This document shows, in pieces, positions 23,562 through 34,346 of a DNA stretch of 64,000 bases. This DNA comes from Variovorax sp. OV329. Lineage in GTDB: Bacteria; Pseudomonadota; Gammaproteobacteria; Burkholderiales; Burkholderiaceae_C. Positions within the stretch are counted from its first letter, which is position 1. Every line of letters begins with the position of its first letter. The notes below the pieces were generated by a model. That model had not been told where the DNA came from. It did no database searches and was given only the letters and a program-made list of their open reading frames with translations. The stretch is from assembly GCF_900114785.1 (NCBI RefSeq), contig NZ_FOUG01000020.1:1-64000 (forward strand), given 5' to 3'. Position numbers and translations under genes: made by a program.

Positions 23562-25670
23562 TCAGTGCGCCAGCGTGGACAGCGGCTGGCCCGACTTGAA
23601 GAGGGTCGCGATCTCGTCGGCCGTGAGGGCGCGCTTCCAGATGGCGAAGTCGTCGAAGTCCATCGCGCCGCGCGGCGAGGCGGCATTGCGCTGGTAGTAC
23701 AGGCCCGTGCCGTCCTCGTTCAGCCCGATGCCGTTGCCCAGGCCGCCCAGCTTGGCCACCAGTGCCGAGGTGATGGCGGTGCTGCCGGCCTGCGTGCCCA
23801 GCGCCGGATCGATCACGTAGCCGGACATCTTGAGGCTGGCCTTGTCGATGACCACTGCCACGTAGGCCCACTGGCCGGCGCTCAGCTTGTAGCCGTTGCT
23901 GTCGGCCCGCGCGCTGCCGGTGCCGACGTTGAAGCGGATCTCGCAGCTGCCGAACAGGCCGATGGCCAGGCCGGCCGCGCTGCCGCTGTCGTAGTTCTTG
24001 TTGGCGACCACCGAGGCGCCGTTGCTCACGCCCTGGCTGCAGGTGGCGTCGGTGCGCATCCAGAAGCCGATGGTGTAGGCCGTGACCGAGGCGTCGGTGG
24101 CCACGTCGCTGGCCTGCAGCAGGCGGTAGCCGGCCAGGCCGCTGGCGTTCTTCACGTTGGCGTCCACGCGCAGGGCCTTGGCCTTGTAGGCGGGCTTGAA
24201 GGGGTCGTCGGACACCAGCGATCCGCCGTCGGCGTCGGCGGCCCAGGACGCCATGGTCGATGCCGCCATCGCGTCGGTGGGCGCGAGGGCACCGAAGGGG
24301 TAGTACAGCGCCAGGCCCTGGGCCAGCGTGGGCGCCAGCACCACCGGCTTCACGTAGTTGATGGATGCGTCCAGGCCGGTCGCAGAGTCGCCGGCCACCA
24401 CCGTGTAGCGATAGCGGTGGACGCCGTCCGCCGGTGCCACGATGGCATCGTTGTAGCCCGTGCTGCCGGCGGCCAGCGTGGCCACCAGCGTGCCGTCGCG
24501 CAGCACCTGCACCGGCACGTCGGTGTTGCCGGCCAGCGTCCAGGACAGCACCAGGCTGGCCTTGTCCGAGCCCGTGGCGGCGCGCAACTGGCGCACTGCA
24601 GTCGTGGCTTGCAGCGCGATGCCGTCGAAGCCGCGCTGCGCGGCCGCGGGCAGCAGGCCCAGGTGCGCGAGCGCGGTGGGCGCCAGGTCGGCCGCGGAGG
24701 CGCCCTGCATCAGCGTGGCCAGGTCGGCGGGCGCGACCGTGCCCACGCCGGGCAGCAAGGCCAGTGACTTGTTGCTGGCGATGACGACGGTCTTGTCCTG
24801 CAGCGACTGCGCGCCGGTGGCACTGCCGAAGGCATCGAGGCCGTGGTCGCTGGCGAGCAGCACCAGCCAGTCTTCCTTCGGGTCCTGCGCCTGGCGGCGC
24901 GCGATGGTGTCGAGCAGGCGCTGCACGCCGGCAGCGGTGCTGCCGACGCTGGCGCGGTAGGCGCTGCTGCCCAGCCCATCGAGGGCCGCCTGCGCGGGCG
25001 CCGCGTACTCGGCCACCAGCAGGTCGCTGCCGGCGGCGATGAGGCGGGCGGCATGCGTGGTCACGCAGTTGTCGTCGGCCGCGCAGTCGACGAAGTCGTC
25101 GATGCCCGCCGCCACCGGCGCGTCATTGCCCAGGCTTGCCGCTGTGAGGCTGCTGGCCACCACGCTGGTGCGGTACGCATAGGGCTGCGTGCGCTGCCGG
25201 GCCTGGGCCAGCAGCGTGGGCGTGCGCGCGATGTCGATGTGCTGGCCGCCGCCGTCGTACTTCACGCCGTGGCGCGCCCAGGTGCCGGTGAGCAGCGTGG
25301 CCCACGCCGGGCCGGTGGTGGTGGGCTGCTCGCTGGGCGTGCCGCCGACGCCGCCGGTCCAGGCCGGCGCCGCCTTCAGGCTGGCCAGCGCGCCGCCGGC
25401 GTGGAGGCCCTGCAGCGCTGCGTAGGTGAGGCCGTCGACCTGGATCATCAGCACCTTCGGCCCGCTGTGGCCTGCGTTGACCGGGTCGCTCGAAGGCCCA
25501 TCGGAGCCGCCGCCGCTTGCGAGCGGCGGCGTACTGGTGGAAGAGGGGCTGGTGCTGTCGCCGCCCCCGCCGCATGCGGCCAGGGACGACAACACGACGA
25601 TGCTTGCGATCGCCGCTTTCAGCCGGTGCGGCTGCACGCGCAGGTGAATCCAGGGTGAGTGATGTGGCAT
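23562..25670 (-). CDS. Lipoprotein phosphodiesterase/alkaline phosphatase-fold enzyme with C-terminal LamG domain
   Basis: The 702-residue protein has a lipoprotein signal with lipobox LAAC (Cys33) and a Ser/Gly-rich linker. Next is an alkaline-phosphatase superfamily domain of the type I phosphodiesterase/nucleotide pyrophosphatase group: VLMIQVDGLTYAAL with the metal Asp, TTTGPAWATLLTGTWARHG with the probable catalytic Thr, and LLASDHGLDA. A Fn3-like stretch (about 380-450) and a LamG/concanavalin-like domain (about 470-690, ending FDDFAIWKRALTADEI) complete it. It is an outer-face enzyme, probably for phosphoester or carbohydrate-bound phosphate scavenging. With the phospholipase C gene it forms a phosphoester-degrading cluster. 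Confidence 0.84.
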   Translation of the reverse strand: MPHHSPWIHLRVQPHRLKAAIASIVVLSSLAACGGGGDSTSPSSTSTPPLASGGGSDGPSSDPVNAGHSGPKVLMIQVDGLTYAALQGLHAGGALASLKAAPAWTGGVGGTPSEQPTTTGPAWATLLTGTWARHGVKYDGGGQHIDIARTPTLLAQARQRTQPYAYRTSVVASSLTAASLGNDAPVAAGIDDFVDCAADDNCVTTHAARLIAAGSDLLVAEYAAPAQAALDGLGSSAYRASVGSTAAGVQRLLDTIARRQAQDPKEDWLVLLASDHGLDAFGSATGAQSLQDKTVVIASNKSLALLPGVGTVAPADLATLMQGASAADLAPTALAHLGLLPAAAQRGFDGIALQATTAVRQLRAATGSDKASLVLSWTLAGNTDVPVQVLRDGTLVATLAAGSTGYNDAIVAPADGVHRYRYTVVAGDSATGLDASINYVKPVVLAPTLAQGLALYYPFGALAPTDAMAASTMASWAADADGGSLVSDDPFKPAYKAKALRVDANVKNASGLAGYRLLQASDVATDASVTAYTIGFWMRTDATCSQGVSNGASVVANKNYDSGSAAGLAIGLFGSCEIRFNVGTGSARADSNGYKLSAGQWAYVAVVIDKASLKMSGYVIDPALGTQAGSTAITSALVAKLGGLGNGIGLNEDGTGLYYQRNAASPRGAMDFDDFAIWKRALTADEIATLFKSGQPLSTLAH

Positions 25671-25878
25671 GGCATTTCCGGAGGGGATGCCGCGGCGGGC
25701 CGCGGCGCGATGTTGTCGATGCGTTGCCGGGACCCGCCATGCGCGAGGAAAGGCAACAAATGACTCAAAAGCACAATATGCCAAGCAGAAATGTCAGGTC
25801 CGTGAATGAGCGAGCGCGCGCCGACCTCGCATCCGCCGGTGCGGTCCGAAGAGATGGGCGGTCCGGCGGGCGCCGGCT

Positions 25879-26325
25879 TCAGTCCGCCGGCCGCTTGATG
25901 ACGAAGCCGCGCTCCACGTCGCCATCGAAGCCGAGCTTCTCGTAGACCCGATGGGCCTGAGGTCGCAACGCGCCCGAGAGCAGGACCACCTTGCAGCAAC
26001 CCAGTTGCCATGCCTGCTCGAGCGCGAAGCGAAGGCAGGCCTCGGCCAAGCCGCGGCGCCGCAGGTCCGCAGCCGTGACCACATGTTCGATGAAGCCGAT
26101 GGGACGGCCGCCGCTGGCGAGGTTGGCGATCAGCGCCAGCATGCAGGTTGCGCCGATCCGCCCTTCGGACTCGCCTACGACAACCAATGACTGCGCGCCG
26201 TCGCTGATGCGGGCCCAGAGCCGGGCGGCATTCTCGCGCGCGAGCGGCGGGTCGTGCGGCCGCAGTTCGCGGTACAGCGCGAGGACGGCGTCCATGTCCG
26301 CCTCGCCGGCCTTGCGAGTGATCAT
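25879..26325 (-). CDS. GNAT-family N-acetyltransferase
   Basis: The 148-residue protein has the GNAT fold: GFIEHVVTAADLRRRGLAEACLRFAL includes the acetyl-CoA pyrophosphate loop (LRRRGLA), and VLLSGALRPQAHRVYEKLGFD is the C-terminal motif B. It acetylates an unknown amine substrate in the cytoplasm. It is encoded 69 bp downstream of the MFS transporter in the same direction. Confidence 0.88.
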   Translation of the reverse strand: MITRKAGEADMDAVLALYRELRPHDPPLARENAARLWARISDGAQSLVVVGESEGRIGATCMLALIANLASGGRPIGFIEHVVTAADLRRRGLAEACLRFALEQAWQLGCCKVVLLSGALRPQAHRVYEKLGFDGDVERGFVIKRPAD

Positions 26326-26394
26326 CAGCGTGTCTCCGGGCGATGCCGGCCCGCCCGTGCGAATGCGGGCAGCGCCGATCGGCCAGTGGCGACT

Positions 26395-27633
26395 TTATCG
26401 ATCCTGCCGTGAAGGCGCGCTTTTCCTGCGCGACGGAATCCAGTAGGCGAGCGTGCCCGCCGCCACCAGCGCAATCAGCCCCGTGGTGGCGATGCCCGCG
26501 GCCAGCGAAAGGCTCGCCGCGAGAAAGGACAGCAGCGCCGGCCCGCCGGAGGAGCCGATATCCGACAGCAGTCGCCACACGCCCAGGAAGTGCGCGCGCC
26601 CGTGCCGCGGCGAATGGTCGGCGCCCAGCGTCATGATCATTCCGGAGCCGATGCCGTTGCCGAAGCCGATGGCCAGCGCGGCGATCAGCAGGGTGGCGAA
26701 GCCCGTGCTCAGCGGCAGCAGCAGCAGCGCCACGCCCATGATGATCATCGAGGGCACCGCCACCCAGCGCCTGCCGTTGCGGTCCATGACCTTGCCCGCG
26801 GGGTAGAACACCAGCATGTCGATGCCGCCGGCCAGGCCGTAGATCAGCGAGGCCACCGCCGGTGCCAGGGCCAGGTGCTCGGCCCACAACGGGATGACGG
26901 CCTGGCGCGAGGCGCGCACCGCGCTGACCAGCAGCACGCCGATGCCCAGGGTGAGGAACACCCGCCGGTGGTCGCGCAAGGTCGACAGGATGGTGGTCGG
27001 CTCTGGCTGGACCTTCCCCTCGGGCAGCGGCGGGGCGACCAGGTCCGGGATGCTCGCGCCCACGGCGGCAGCGCCCAGCACGGCCACAAGCCCCACGACG
27101 TAGGCGGCGCCCAGGCCGAAGGCGTGCACCGCGGCGGCCGATAGAAAAGGGCCGGCGAACATCCCGATGCGCATCACCCCGCCCAGCGTCGAGAGGGCTC
27201 GTGCGCGGTAGACGATCGGAACGGCTTCCGTCATGTAGCTCTGGCGCGCCAGGTTGTAGACGGCCTGGGACATGCCCACGATGAAGCATCCCGCGGCGAA
27301 CAGCCCCAGATGCGAAGTGCCCACGCACAGCGCCATGCCGATTGCGCTCCAGATTCCCGCGGCAACGATTGCCCAGCGCTCGCCCCAGCGGATCGTGATC
27401 ATGGAGGCGGGGATGTTGTTGAGCAGCGAGCCCATGCTGATGAGCGCCACGATCAGTGCCGCCATCGGCACTGACGCGCCCAGGTCGCGCGCCGTCAGCG
27501 GAATGATGGGGAGGATGGCGCCCTCACCCAGGCCGAACAGCAGCGACGGGCCGAAGGCAGGGACGGCGATCTTGCGAAGGGAGAACTCGGAGCTCGGCGA
27601 GGCGGCGGTGGGTGGCGCGGAGGGGGGCGGCAT
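26395..27633 (-). CDS. MFS transporter
   Basis: The 412-residue protein has about 12 transmembrane helices in two sixes, with the inter-helix loops typical of the major facilitator superfamily (RWGERW after helix 2, DRNGRRW in the second half) and a cytoplasmic central loop around DLVAPPLPEGK. It resembles drug/proton antiporters; substrate unknown. ATG at 27633 gives a short cytoplasmic N-terminus; earlier in-frame starts are possible, and none has a clear ribosome site. GNAT is the downstream neighbour. Confidence 0.87.
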   Translation of the reverse strand: MPPPSAPPTAASPSSEFSLRKIAVPAFGPSLLFGLGEGAILPIIPLTARDLGASVPMAALIVALISMGSLLNNIPASMITIRWGERWAIVAAGIWSAIGMALCVGTSHLGLFAAGCFIVGMSQAVYNLARQSYMTEAVPIVYRARALSTLGGVMRIGMFAGPFLSAAAVHAFGLGAAYVVGLVAVLGAAAVGASIPDLVAPPLPEGKVQPEPTTILSTLRDHRRVFLTLGIGVLLVSAVRASRQAVIPLWAEHLALAPAVASLIYGLAGGIDMLVFYPAGKVMDRNGRRWVAVPSMIIMGVALLLLPLSTGFATLLIAALAIGFGNGIGSGMIMTLGADHSPRHGRAHFLGVWRLLSDIGSSGGPALLSFLAASLSLAAGIATTGLIALVAAGTLAYWIPSRRKSAPSRQDR

Positions 27634-27962
27634 GCAGGCAGGGCGGGGCTCGGATCGGGGCCCGGCCCGGCGGGAGGGCAGGCGGGCCGCCATTGTCCCG
27701 CCGCTGCGCCAAGCCTGCAGCGCTGGGGGCTCTTCGCGGCGATCGAGGCGAGGGCCAGCCCACCGCAAGGCGTGGACAGCGTTCCCACGCCGATTGTCCG
27801 CGTGGCCCTACAGGTGGCCCCTATCGCCGTCGCGAGGCGCGCCGCAGAATGAATCGAACGAGGCGCCTGCCGGCGACCTGGGCCTGGCACCAACCCGCGT
27901 GCACGACGGGCGCGGGGCGCTGCTTCTTCTCAACCCCCTCATCCATCCACAGGAGCTCACAC
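27634..27962. other. Divergent intergenic region, no gene seen
   Basis: This 329-bp gap separates the MFS gene and the DUF2892-like gene and should hold promoters for both. I see no coding frame with protein-like content, no strong inverted repeat and no tRNA-like fold. A CAGGAG ribosome site at its right end serves the plus-strand gene. Confidence 0.6.
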
Positions 27963-28319
27963 ATGGGCACGTCCACCTACTCTTCGGCCAACGACACCGT
28001 GACCCGCCCCGCCCATCAACCGCGGGATTGGGTTCGCCAGGCGATCACCTGCGACGATCGCCGCCCGAGCATGCCCCACGAGCACCTGGCCACCCTGGCC
28101 GCCGGCGTCGGTCTTCTCTTCTGTGCGCTGACAGTGCCACGTCGCGCCGTGGCCGTCGTGCATGCTGCATTGGGCGGCGCGCTGCTGTTGCGCGCGGCCT
28201 CGGGCCGCGACGGCCTGCGCAAGTGGAGCGGTTCGGCCGGCGCGCGTCCGCCGGTCGATCCGACGTCGGACACGGCGGTCACGCCGGCGCAAGCGGATTT
28301 CGATCCCGGTGGTGTCTGA
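27963..28319 (+). CDS. Small membrane protein, DUF2892-like
   Basis: A 118-residue protein with a soluble N-terminus, two adjacent hydrophobic helices (about 43-60 and 63-80: LATLAAGVGLLFCAL and VHAALGGALLLRAASG) and a polar tail. The helix pair with Gly-rich turn resembles the DUF2892/YgaP membrane module, but the usual cysteine/Arg residues are weak. A CAGGAG sequence supports the ATG. It may be co-oriented with the next monooxygenase-like gene, 190 bp away. Function unknown. Confidence 0.65.
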   Translation: MGTSTYSSANDTVTRPAHQPRDWVRQAITCDDRRPSMPHEHLATLAAGVGLLFCALTVPRRAVAVVHAALGGALLLRAASGRDGLRKWSGSAGARPPVDPTSDTAVTPAQADFDPGGV

Positions 28320-28509
28320 AGTCCTGCAACGGCCAGGGCCATTGGACCCCAAAGAGCGCACCTTCTTCTTATTTCTCGGTGCGATGCGAGCCGATACCTC
28401 GCAATATTCGTCCGAAGCTGCAATTCCGCACTGGGCGAAGTGCACTGTGCGCGGCATCATCGTGATCTGGATCGGGCCAGCGCTGGCCCGTCATGGATGC
28501 CGCCCACCG

Positions 28510-28860
28510 ATGACCCCCATACTGCGTACCTGGACCTTCTGGATTCACACCCATCTGCGCGAGGAATGCCGCGTGCACCTGGAGGCGACCAAGCTGCCGG
28601 AGTTGCGGGCGCAGCCCGGCAACAGCCGAGCGGCCGCAGTGTTCCGGGAACTGGAGGACGGCACGACCGAAGTTGTCGTGATGTCGGTCTGGGATTCGAT
28701 GGCCAGCATCGAAGCCTTCACGGGCAAGGCACCGCTGACGCCCACCATCGATCCCCAAGACCGCCCCAAGCTCTTCGACCACGAGCCACAGGTGCGGCAC
28801 TACCCCATGCGTACCTTGGACGACGTGCCGGCGGATTTGTTGCGCGAAATCAGTCCCTGA
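28510..28860 (+). CDS. ABM-like dimeric alpha/beta-barrel protein
   Basis: The 116-residue protein looks like an antibiotic-biosynthesis-monooxygenase-fold protein: a first strand RTWTFWIHTHL, helix LEATKLPELRAQPGN, then the strand TTEVVVMSVWDSMASIEAF and a C-terminal strand HEPQVRHYPM. Such proteins degrade haem or quinols or just bind small ligands; the key residues do not fix which. ATG at 28510 starts the fold, though no ribosome site is clear. It converges with the unknown gene at 28918. Confidence 0.72.
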   Translation: MTPILRTWTFWIHTHLREECRVHLEATKLPELRAQPGNSRAAAVFRELEDGTTEVVVMSVWDSMASIEAFTGKAPLTPTIDPQDRPKLFDHEPQVRHYPMRTLDDVPADLLREISP

Positions 28861-28917
28861 GCGGCCGGCCGAAGTCTCTTCTCGTTCTTGTCTTCCTATT
28901 GCCCGTAGAGCGTTCTT

Positions 28918-29694
28918 CTAGAGCGCGCCGCACAGCGCCACCGCATAGGTGGCATCGCCCCGCGTGTCGAATCCCTGCTTGGCCGGAAGGCGCAGGTCGA
29001 ACACGCCGCCGGGAGAAGCGCCGCGGTCGGCCGTGTTGGTGAAGCGGCGCACCACGCCCTTGAGCGCAGCGTCCACCGTCTGCTGGGCAGTACGGCGGCG
29101 CACCACGATTTCGCGGATGCGGTTGCGGTCATGGCGCACCAGCGCCTGGTGGTCGCCTTCCACCACGCACAGCGTGCCTTCCTCGAACTTCAGCACGCTC
29201 TGAAAGCGTTTCCACACGGAAGCCACGGAAGGCTTGATGGCGCTGAGTTCGCAGTCGCACTGGCGGGCGAAGTCCGACAGCTCGGCGTGCAGCGCGGACG
29301 AGATGCAGGACACCAGTTGGCCGCCGTCTGCCGACGGATCGCCGAAGAAGAAGGACACGGCGCGCGAGTCGGTGCCGTAGACCTGCTCGTAGTGCGCCCG
29401 CGCGTAGGCGGTACGGCTGTCGGGGTCGACCCACTCGGGCGACCAGGGCAGGACAAAGTACTGGGCTTCGGAGGGGCCGACGATCCAGACCAGGGAGCGT
29501 TGCCCGGGCGTTTCCCGGATCCAGCGCTGGAGCGCCGCCATGGCCGCAGGGCGCTCGCCGTTGAAGAACTGGAAGCTGGCCTTGCGCGTGACCGTCGCAC
29601 GACCCCAGGTGCGCTGCACCTCGCAGGCGATCAGTGCGCCTGGCGCGAGGTGCACCCGGATTTCGGCGCCGCTGAGGAGTTTTGGAAGTCCCAT
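28918..29694 (-). CDS. Unrecognised 258-residue protein next to luxR
   Basis: A soluble protein with no signal or membrane segment. Alternating strands such as SLVWIVGPSEAQYFVLPW, SRAVSFFFGD and GTLCVVEGDHQALV, and the VLPWSPEW-DPDSRTAYARAHYEQVYG segment, faintly resemble the actin-like ATPase fold of pilus or secretion proteins of the PilM/GspL type, but no clear nucleotide motif is seen. It is encoded directly behind luxR (78 bp) on the same strand and may be part of its transcript. GTG at 29700 is an alternative start. Function unknown. Confidence 0.62.
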   Translation of the reverse strand: MGLPKLLSGAEIRVHLAPGALIACEVQRTWGRATVTRKASFQFFNGERPAAMAALQRWIRETPGQRSLVWIVGPSEAQYFVLPWSPEWVDPDSRTAYARAHYEQVYGTDSRAVSFFFGDPSADGGQLVSCISSALHAELSDFARQCDCELSAIKPSVASVWKRFQSVLKFEEGTLCVVEGDHQALVRHDRNRIREIVVRRRTAQQTVDAALKGVVRRFTNTADRGASPGGVFDLRLPAKQGFDTRGDATYAVALCGAL

Positions 29695-29772
29695 GCGCAC
29701 ATTGAACCCGGAAACGGCGCAGAAGAAAGCTCACAGAAATGATAGGTCCGCGACAGGCCGCGGCAGTGCAAG

Positions 29773-30486
29773 CTAATTGAGGAGGCCTGAAAGCAGGGCC
29801 TGCACCACCGCTGCCGTTTTGTTGGCGGCCCCCATTTTCTGAACCACGTTCTTGATGTGAAAGTTCACCGTCGGTACCGAAATCGACAGGATCGCACCGA
29901 TGTCGGCGGCGGTCTTGCCGTCCGCGGTCCACTTCAGGACCTCGATCTCGCGCGGCGTCAGCGGCGACTCGGGCACGACCGCGTAGCGCGGCTTCATGAA
30001 GCGCGACAGCGCCAGGTGCGCCGCCTGCACCAGCCAGCGCATCTCGCTTTCCTTGGCCGCAAGCTCCTGCACATTGAGGATTTCGGTCGAGCGCGACAGT
30101 GTCAGCATCCCGCCAACGCCGAAACCGTCCAGGCTGGACTGGGCCCAGCCGAAGCGAAGGCCGTGGTCGCGCGCCTCCTCCCACAGGTTGCGGGCGGAAG
30201 CAAAGACCTCGTCCGTCCATACCAGCGGCTCCTGGCTGAGCCGGCCGTGGCGCACGCTGGGGTCGATGTTCAGGTAGCCGGCCTGGAGGTAGCGGGCCTG
30301 CCAGTCGACGGGATAGTTGTTGAGGGTGATGACCTTGGGGTTGGACACCGGAACCGCCAGCCGCAGGCCGTAGGCGCAGTGTTCGAAACCGAGCCGGCGC
30401 GCTTCCGCTTCCAGGGCGTCGAAGACGGCCTGCTCGCTGGGCGCCCGGTCGAGGGCGGTCAGCAGGTTTTCAGCGGATGGCTGCAT
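29773..30486 (-). CDS. LuxR-family acyl-homoserine-lactone receptor/regulator
   Basis: The 237-residue protein has an autoinducer-binding domain with all invariant ligand residues in place: Trp62 and Tyr66 (DWQARYLQ), Asp75-Pro76 (NIDPS), Trp90 (LVWTDE) and Gly in SSLDGFGVGG. A C-terminal LuxR helix-turn-helix follows (LTPREIEVLKWTADGKTAADI, then VNFHIKNVVQKM). It should sense the signal made by the LuxI encoded 750 bp away. A 7-bp hairpin covers its ribosome-binding region. It is divergent from the small gene and luxI. Confidence 0.94.
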   Translation of the reverse strand: MQPSAENLLTALDRAPSEQAVFDALEAEARRLGFEHCAYGLRLAVPVSNPKVITLNNYPVDWQARYLQAGYLNIDPSVRHGRLSQEPLVWTDEVFASARNLWEEARDHGLRFGWAQSSLDGFGVGGMLTLSRSTEILNVQELAAKESEMRWLVQAAHLALSRFMKPRYAVVPESPLTPREIEVLKWTADGKTAADIGAILSISVPTVNFHIKNVVQKMGAANKTAAVVQALLSGLLN

Positions 30487-30801
30487 GGCGGACCCGCCAC
30501 GGGGCGGGTGACGTCAAGCGCTCATGGTCGGACATGGAAGGCTCAGCGTGGCGCCGCCATGGATGGCGAACGTTTGAATCCCTGAACCTTCAATTTACAT
30601 GAATCGAGACAGTCTGACTGTGGTGGCAATGCCCATGGGTGGCCGCGAAAAGTGTGAATCGCGTGAGGATTTCTGCAGAAGTCGCGCCTGCCTTCGCACC
30701 AGCGCTTGATGCGGGCGCCAGCCGGCATCAAGCTGAAGCAATAGCGTTGAACGAGCGCCGCGTCTGTTGGTGCTCACATACCGTCGAATGGAGAGTTGAA
30801 C
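30487..30801. other. Divergent quorum-sensing promoter region with a perfect palindrome
   Basis: This 315-bp gap separates luxR from the small gene upstream of luxI and must hold both promoters. It contains ACAGTCTGACTGT at 30609-30621 (perfect 6-1-6 inverted repeat) and TGACGTCA at 30509-30516. No classical 20-bp lux box with CTG-N10-CAG was found. The region from about 30590 to 30660 is the most AT-rich and is the likeliest promoter position. No protein frame with credible content is present. Confidence 0.55.
30492..30509 (-). promoter_or_regulatory. Hairpin over the luxR translation start region
   Basis: ACCCGCC (30492-30498 on the plus strand reads as the partner of GGCGGGT at 30503-30509) makes a perfect 7-bp stem with a four-base loop, ending six bases before the luxR ATG. 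On the luxR mRNA the only SD-like sequence, GGCGGG, lies inside the stem, so translation may be limited until it opens. Confidence 0.45.
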
Positions 30802-31209
30802 ATGAGAACAATTTCGTCAGATGGCTACCTGCGGCTGAAGACCCGGGAGCTGGACTGCATCCCGCTGAAGCACCTGATTTCCAACGTCGACGACGAGGAA
30901 ATCAGCCAGGCGCCCAGTTGCGCCGTCACCACAACCTTGTCCGGCTACACGGAATGGGTCAGCCCGATCGAGCCCACCCTCAGCATCGGCTGGGACTGGG
31001 AGTGGCGGGGCCTGGCCGGGAAGTCGGCCGGCGTGGTCCGCCTGGGCCTGCCGCGCACCAACATCCTCGTGGTTTCCGATGCCTGCGTGCCGCTTCCGTG
31101 GGAAGACAGCCTGCAGGTGCTGGCCGGCTTCATCGACGCCATCGACTGGCAGCGCGCCGCCCTGGATGCAGCTTTCCGCTCGGGTAACGATGTGACCTAC
31201 AAGAACTGA
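30802..31209 (+). CDS. Small protein between luxR and luxI (possible DUF4902/RsaM-like modulator)
   Basis: A 135-residue soluble protein with an acidic N-terminal half, a tryptophan-rich middle (SIGWDWEWRG) and a C-terminal VLAGFIDAIDWQRAALD helix. Small proteins of the RsaM/TofM and DUF4902 groups are commonly encoded between luxR and luxI in Burkholderiales and often restrain signal synthesis; I place this gene there by position and general appearance only. GGAGAG gives a good ribosome site for ATG at 30802. luxI follows 60 bp on, in the same direction. Confidence 0.7.
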   Translation: MRTISSDGYLRLKTRELDCIPLKHLISNVDDEEISQAPSCAVTTTLSGYTEWVSPIEPTLSIGWDWEWRGLAGKSAGVVRLGLPRTNILVVSDACVPLPWEDSLQVLAGFIDAIDWQRAALDAAFRSGNDVTYKN

Positions 31210-31269
31210 TAGTTTCGCCGGCGCGGCCTGGGCGATGAAATGTCCCGATACAACTCGGGATTTAATCAA

Positions 31270-31863
31270 ATGGAAGTACTTGCCGGCCGCCCCCACGAAC
31301 TCTCCCCTCAGCTGCTCGAAAGCGTCGAGCGCTACCGCTACAAGGTCTTCGTCGAAATGCTCGGCTGGGAGCTGGATACGCCCCCCGGCCTCGAGCGCGA
31401 CCAGTTCGATCATGCGGGCACCCTGTACCTGGCCGCGCGAGACGAGCAGCAGAACGTGGTGGGCACCGCCCGCCTGCTGCCGACCACCAGCCCCTACCTG
31501 CTGGGCGATGTCTTCCCGCAGCTGATGGGCGGCGCCGAGCCTCCCAAGGACCCCGTGGTGTGGGAGCTGTCGCGCTTCGCTGCGGTCGACTTCACGGTGC
31601 CCAATGGCGGCGCGCTGGGCCAGTTCTCGTCGCCGGTGGCCGTGGGCCTGCTGGAGAAATCCATCGAGCTGGCGGCCGCGCAGGGCGCGCAGCGCCTGAT
31701 CACCGTGTCGCCGCTGGGCATCGAGCGCCTGCTGCGCCGCGAGGGCTTCCGCGCGCACCGCGCCGCGCCGCCGCAGATCATCGACGGGCATCCGATCTTC
31801 GCCTGCTGGATCGAGGTGACGCCGCGCACGGTGCCCGCACCGCGCAGCCAGACCACGCACTGA
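31270..31863 (+). CDS. Acyl-homoserine-lactone synthase (LuxI family)
   Basis: The 197-residue enzyme shows the invariant LuxI residues: Arg23 and Phe27 (YRYKVFVE), Trp33, Asp44 and Asp47 (RDQFDHAG), Arg68 (GTARLLP), Phe82, Glu99 and Arg102 (WELSRFA). It makes an N-acyl homoserine lactone from S-adenosylmethionine and an acyl carrier; chain length cannot be read. Starting at ATG 31270 puts Glu99 and Arg102 at the same numbers as in LuxI; ATG 31240 would add ten residues. A terminator follows. Confidence 0.94.
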   Translation: MEVLAGRPHELSPQLLESVERYRYKVFVEMLGWELDTPPGLERDQFDHAGTLYLAARDEQQNVVGTARLLPTTSPYLLGDVFPQLMGGAEPPKDPVVWELSRFAAVDFTVPNGGALGQFSSPVAVGLLEKSIELAAAQGAQRLITVSPLGIERLLRREGFRAHRAAPPQIIDGHPIFACWIEVTPRTVPAPRSQTTH

Positions 31864-31917
31864 GTGCATGCGGGCCAGCCGCACTGCCCGCTGACCGGGG
31901 CGCACGGCGCAAGGAAC

Positions 31918-31948
31918 AGCGGCCCTGCAAGAGGGCCGCTTCCGCTTT
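31918..31948. terminator. Bidirectional terminator between luxI and isocitrate dehydrogenase genes
   Basis: AGCGGCCCT (31918-31926) pairs perfectly with AGGGCCGCT (31932-31940) around a five-base loop, followed by TCCGCTTTCT. It sits between the convergent genes, 54 bp after luxI and 9 bp after the opposing stop, so it can serve both. Confidence 0.72.
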
Positions 31949-34186
<2,238 letters not shown>

Positions 34187-34346
34187 AGCAGTCTTGCGAA
34201 GAGGTGGAAACAACGCCATTCCGCCCGTCGCCATGGCCGGCGGAAATCGCGAACTGCCGAACTTTAGCAAGTTGGCGCGGGCTTGCCCCCATCCGGCCCC
34301 TTAAACCCTCAACTGGCGCAGGCTGGCGGGCCGTGCGCAACGGCGC

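Noticed and set aside
25671..25878. Pho box or sigma-54 promoter before the phosphodiesterase gene
   Set aside because: TTGGCATATTGTGC was checked: the GG to GC spacing is wrong for sigma-54, and no CTGTCAT repeats fit a Pho box.
26349..26370. GCCCGC/GCGGGC stem after the MFS gene
   Set aside because: Only six pairs of common GC sequence with no T run; not enough to call a terminator.
30590..30700. Classical lux box
   Set aside because: I looked for CTG-N10-CAG on both strands of the divergent luxR region and found none; only other palindromes are present.
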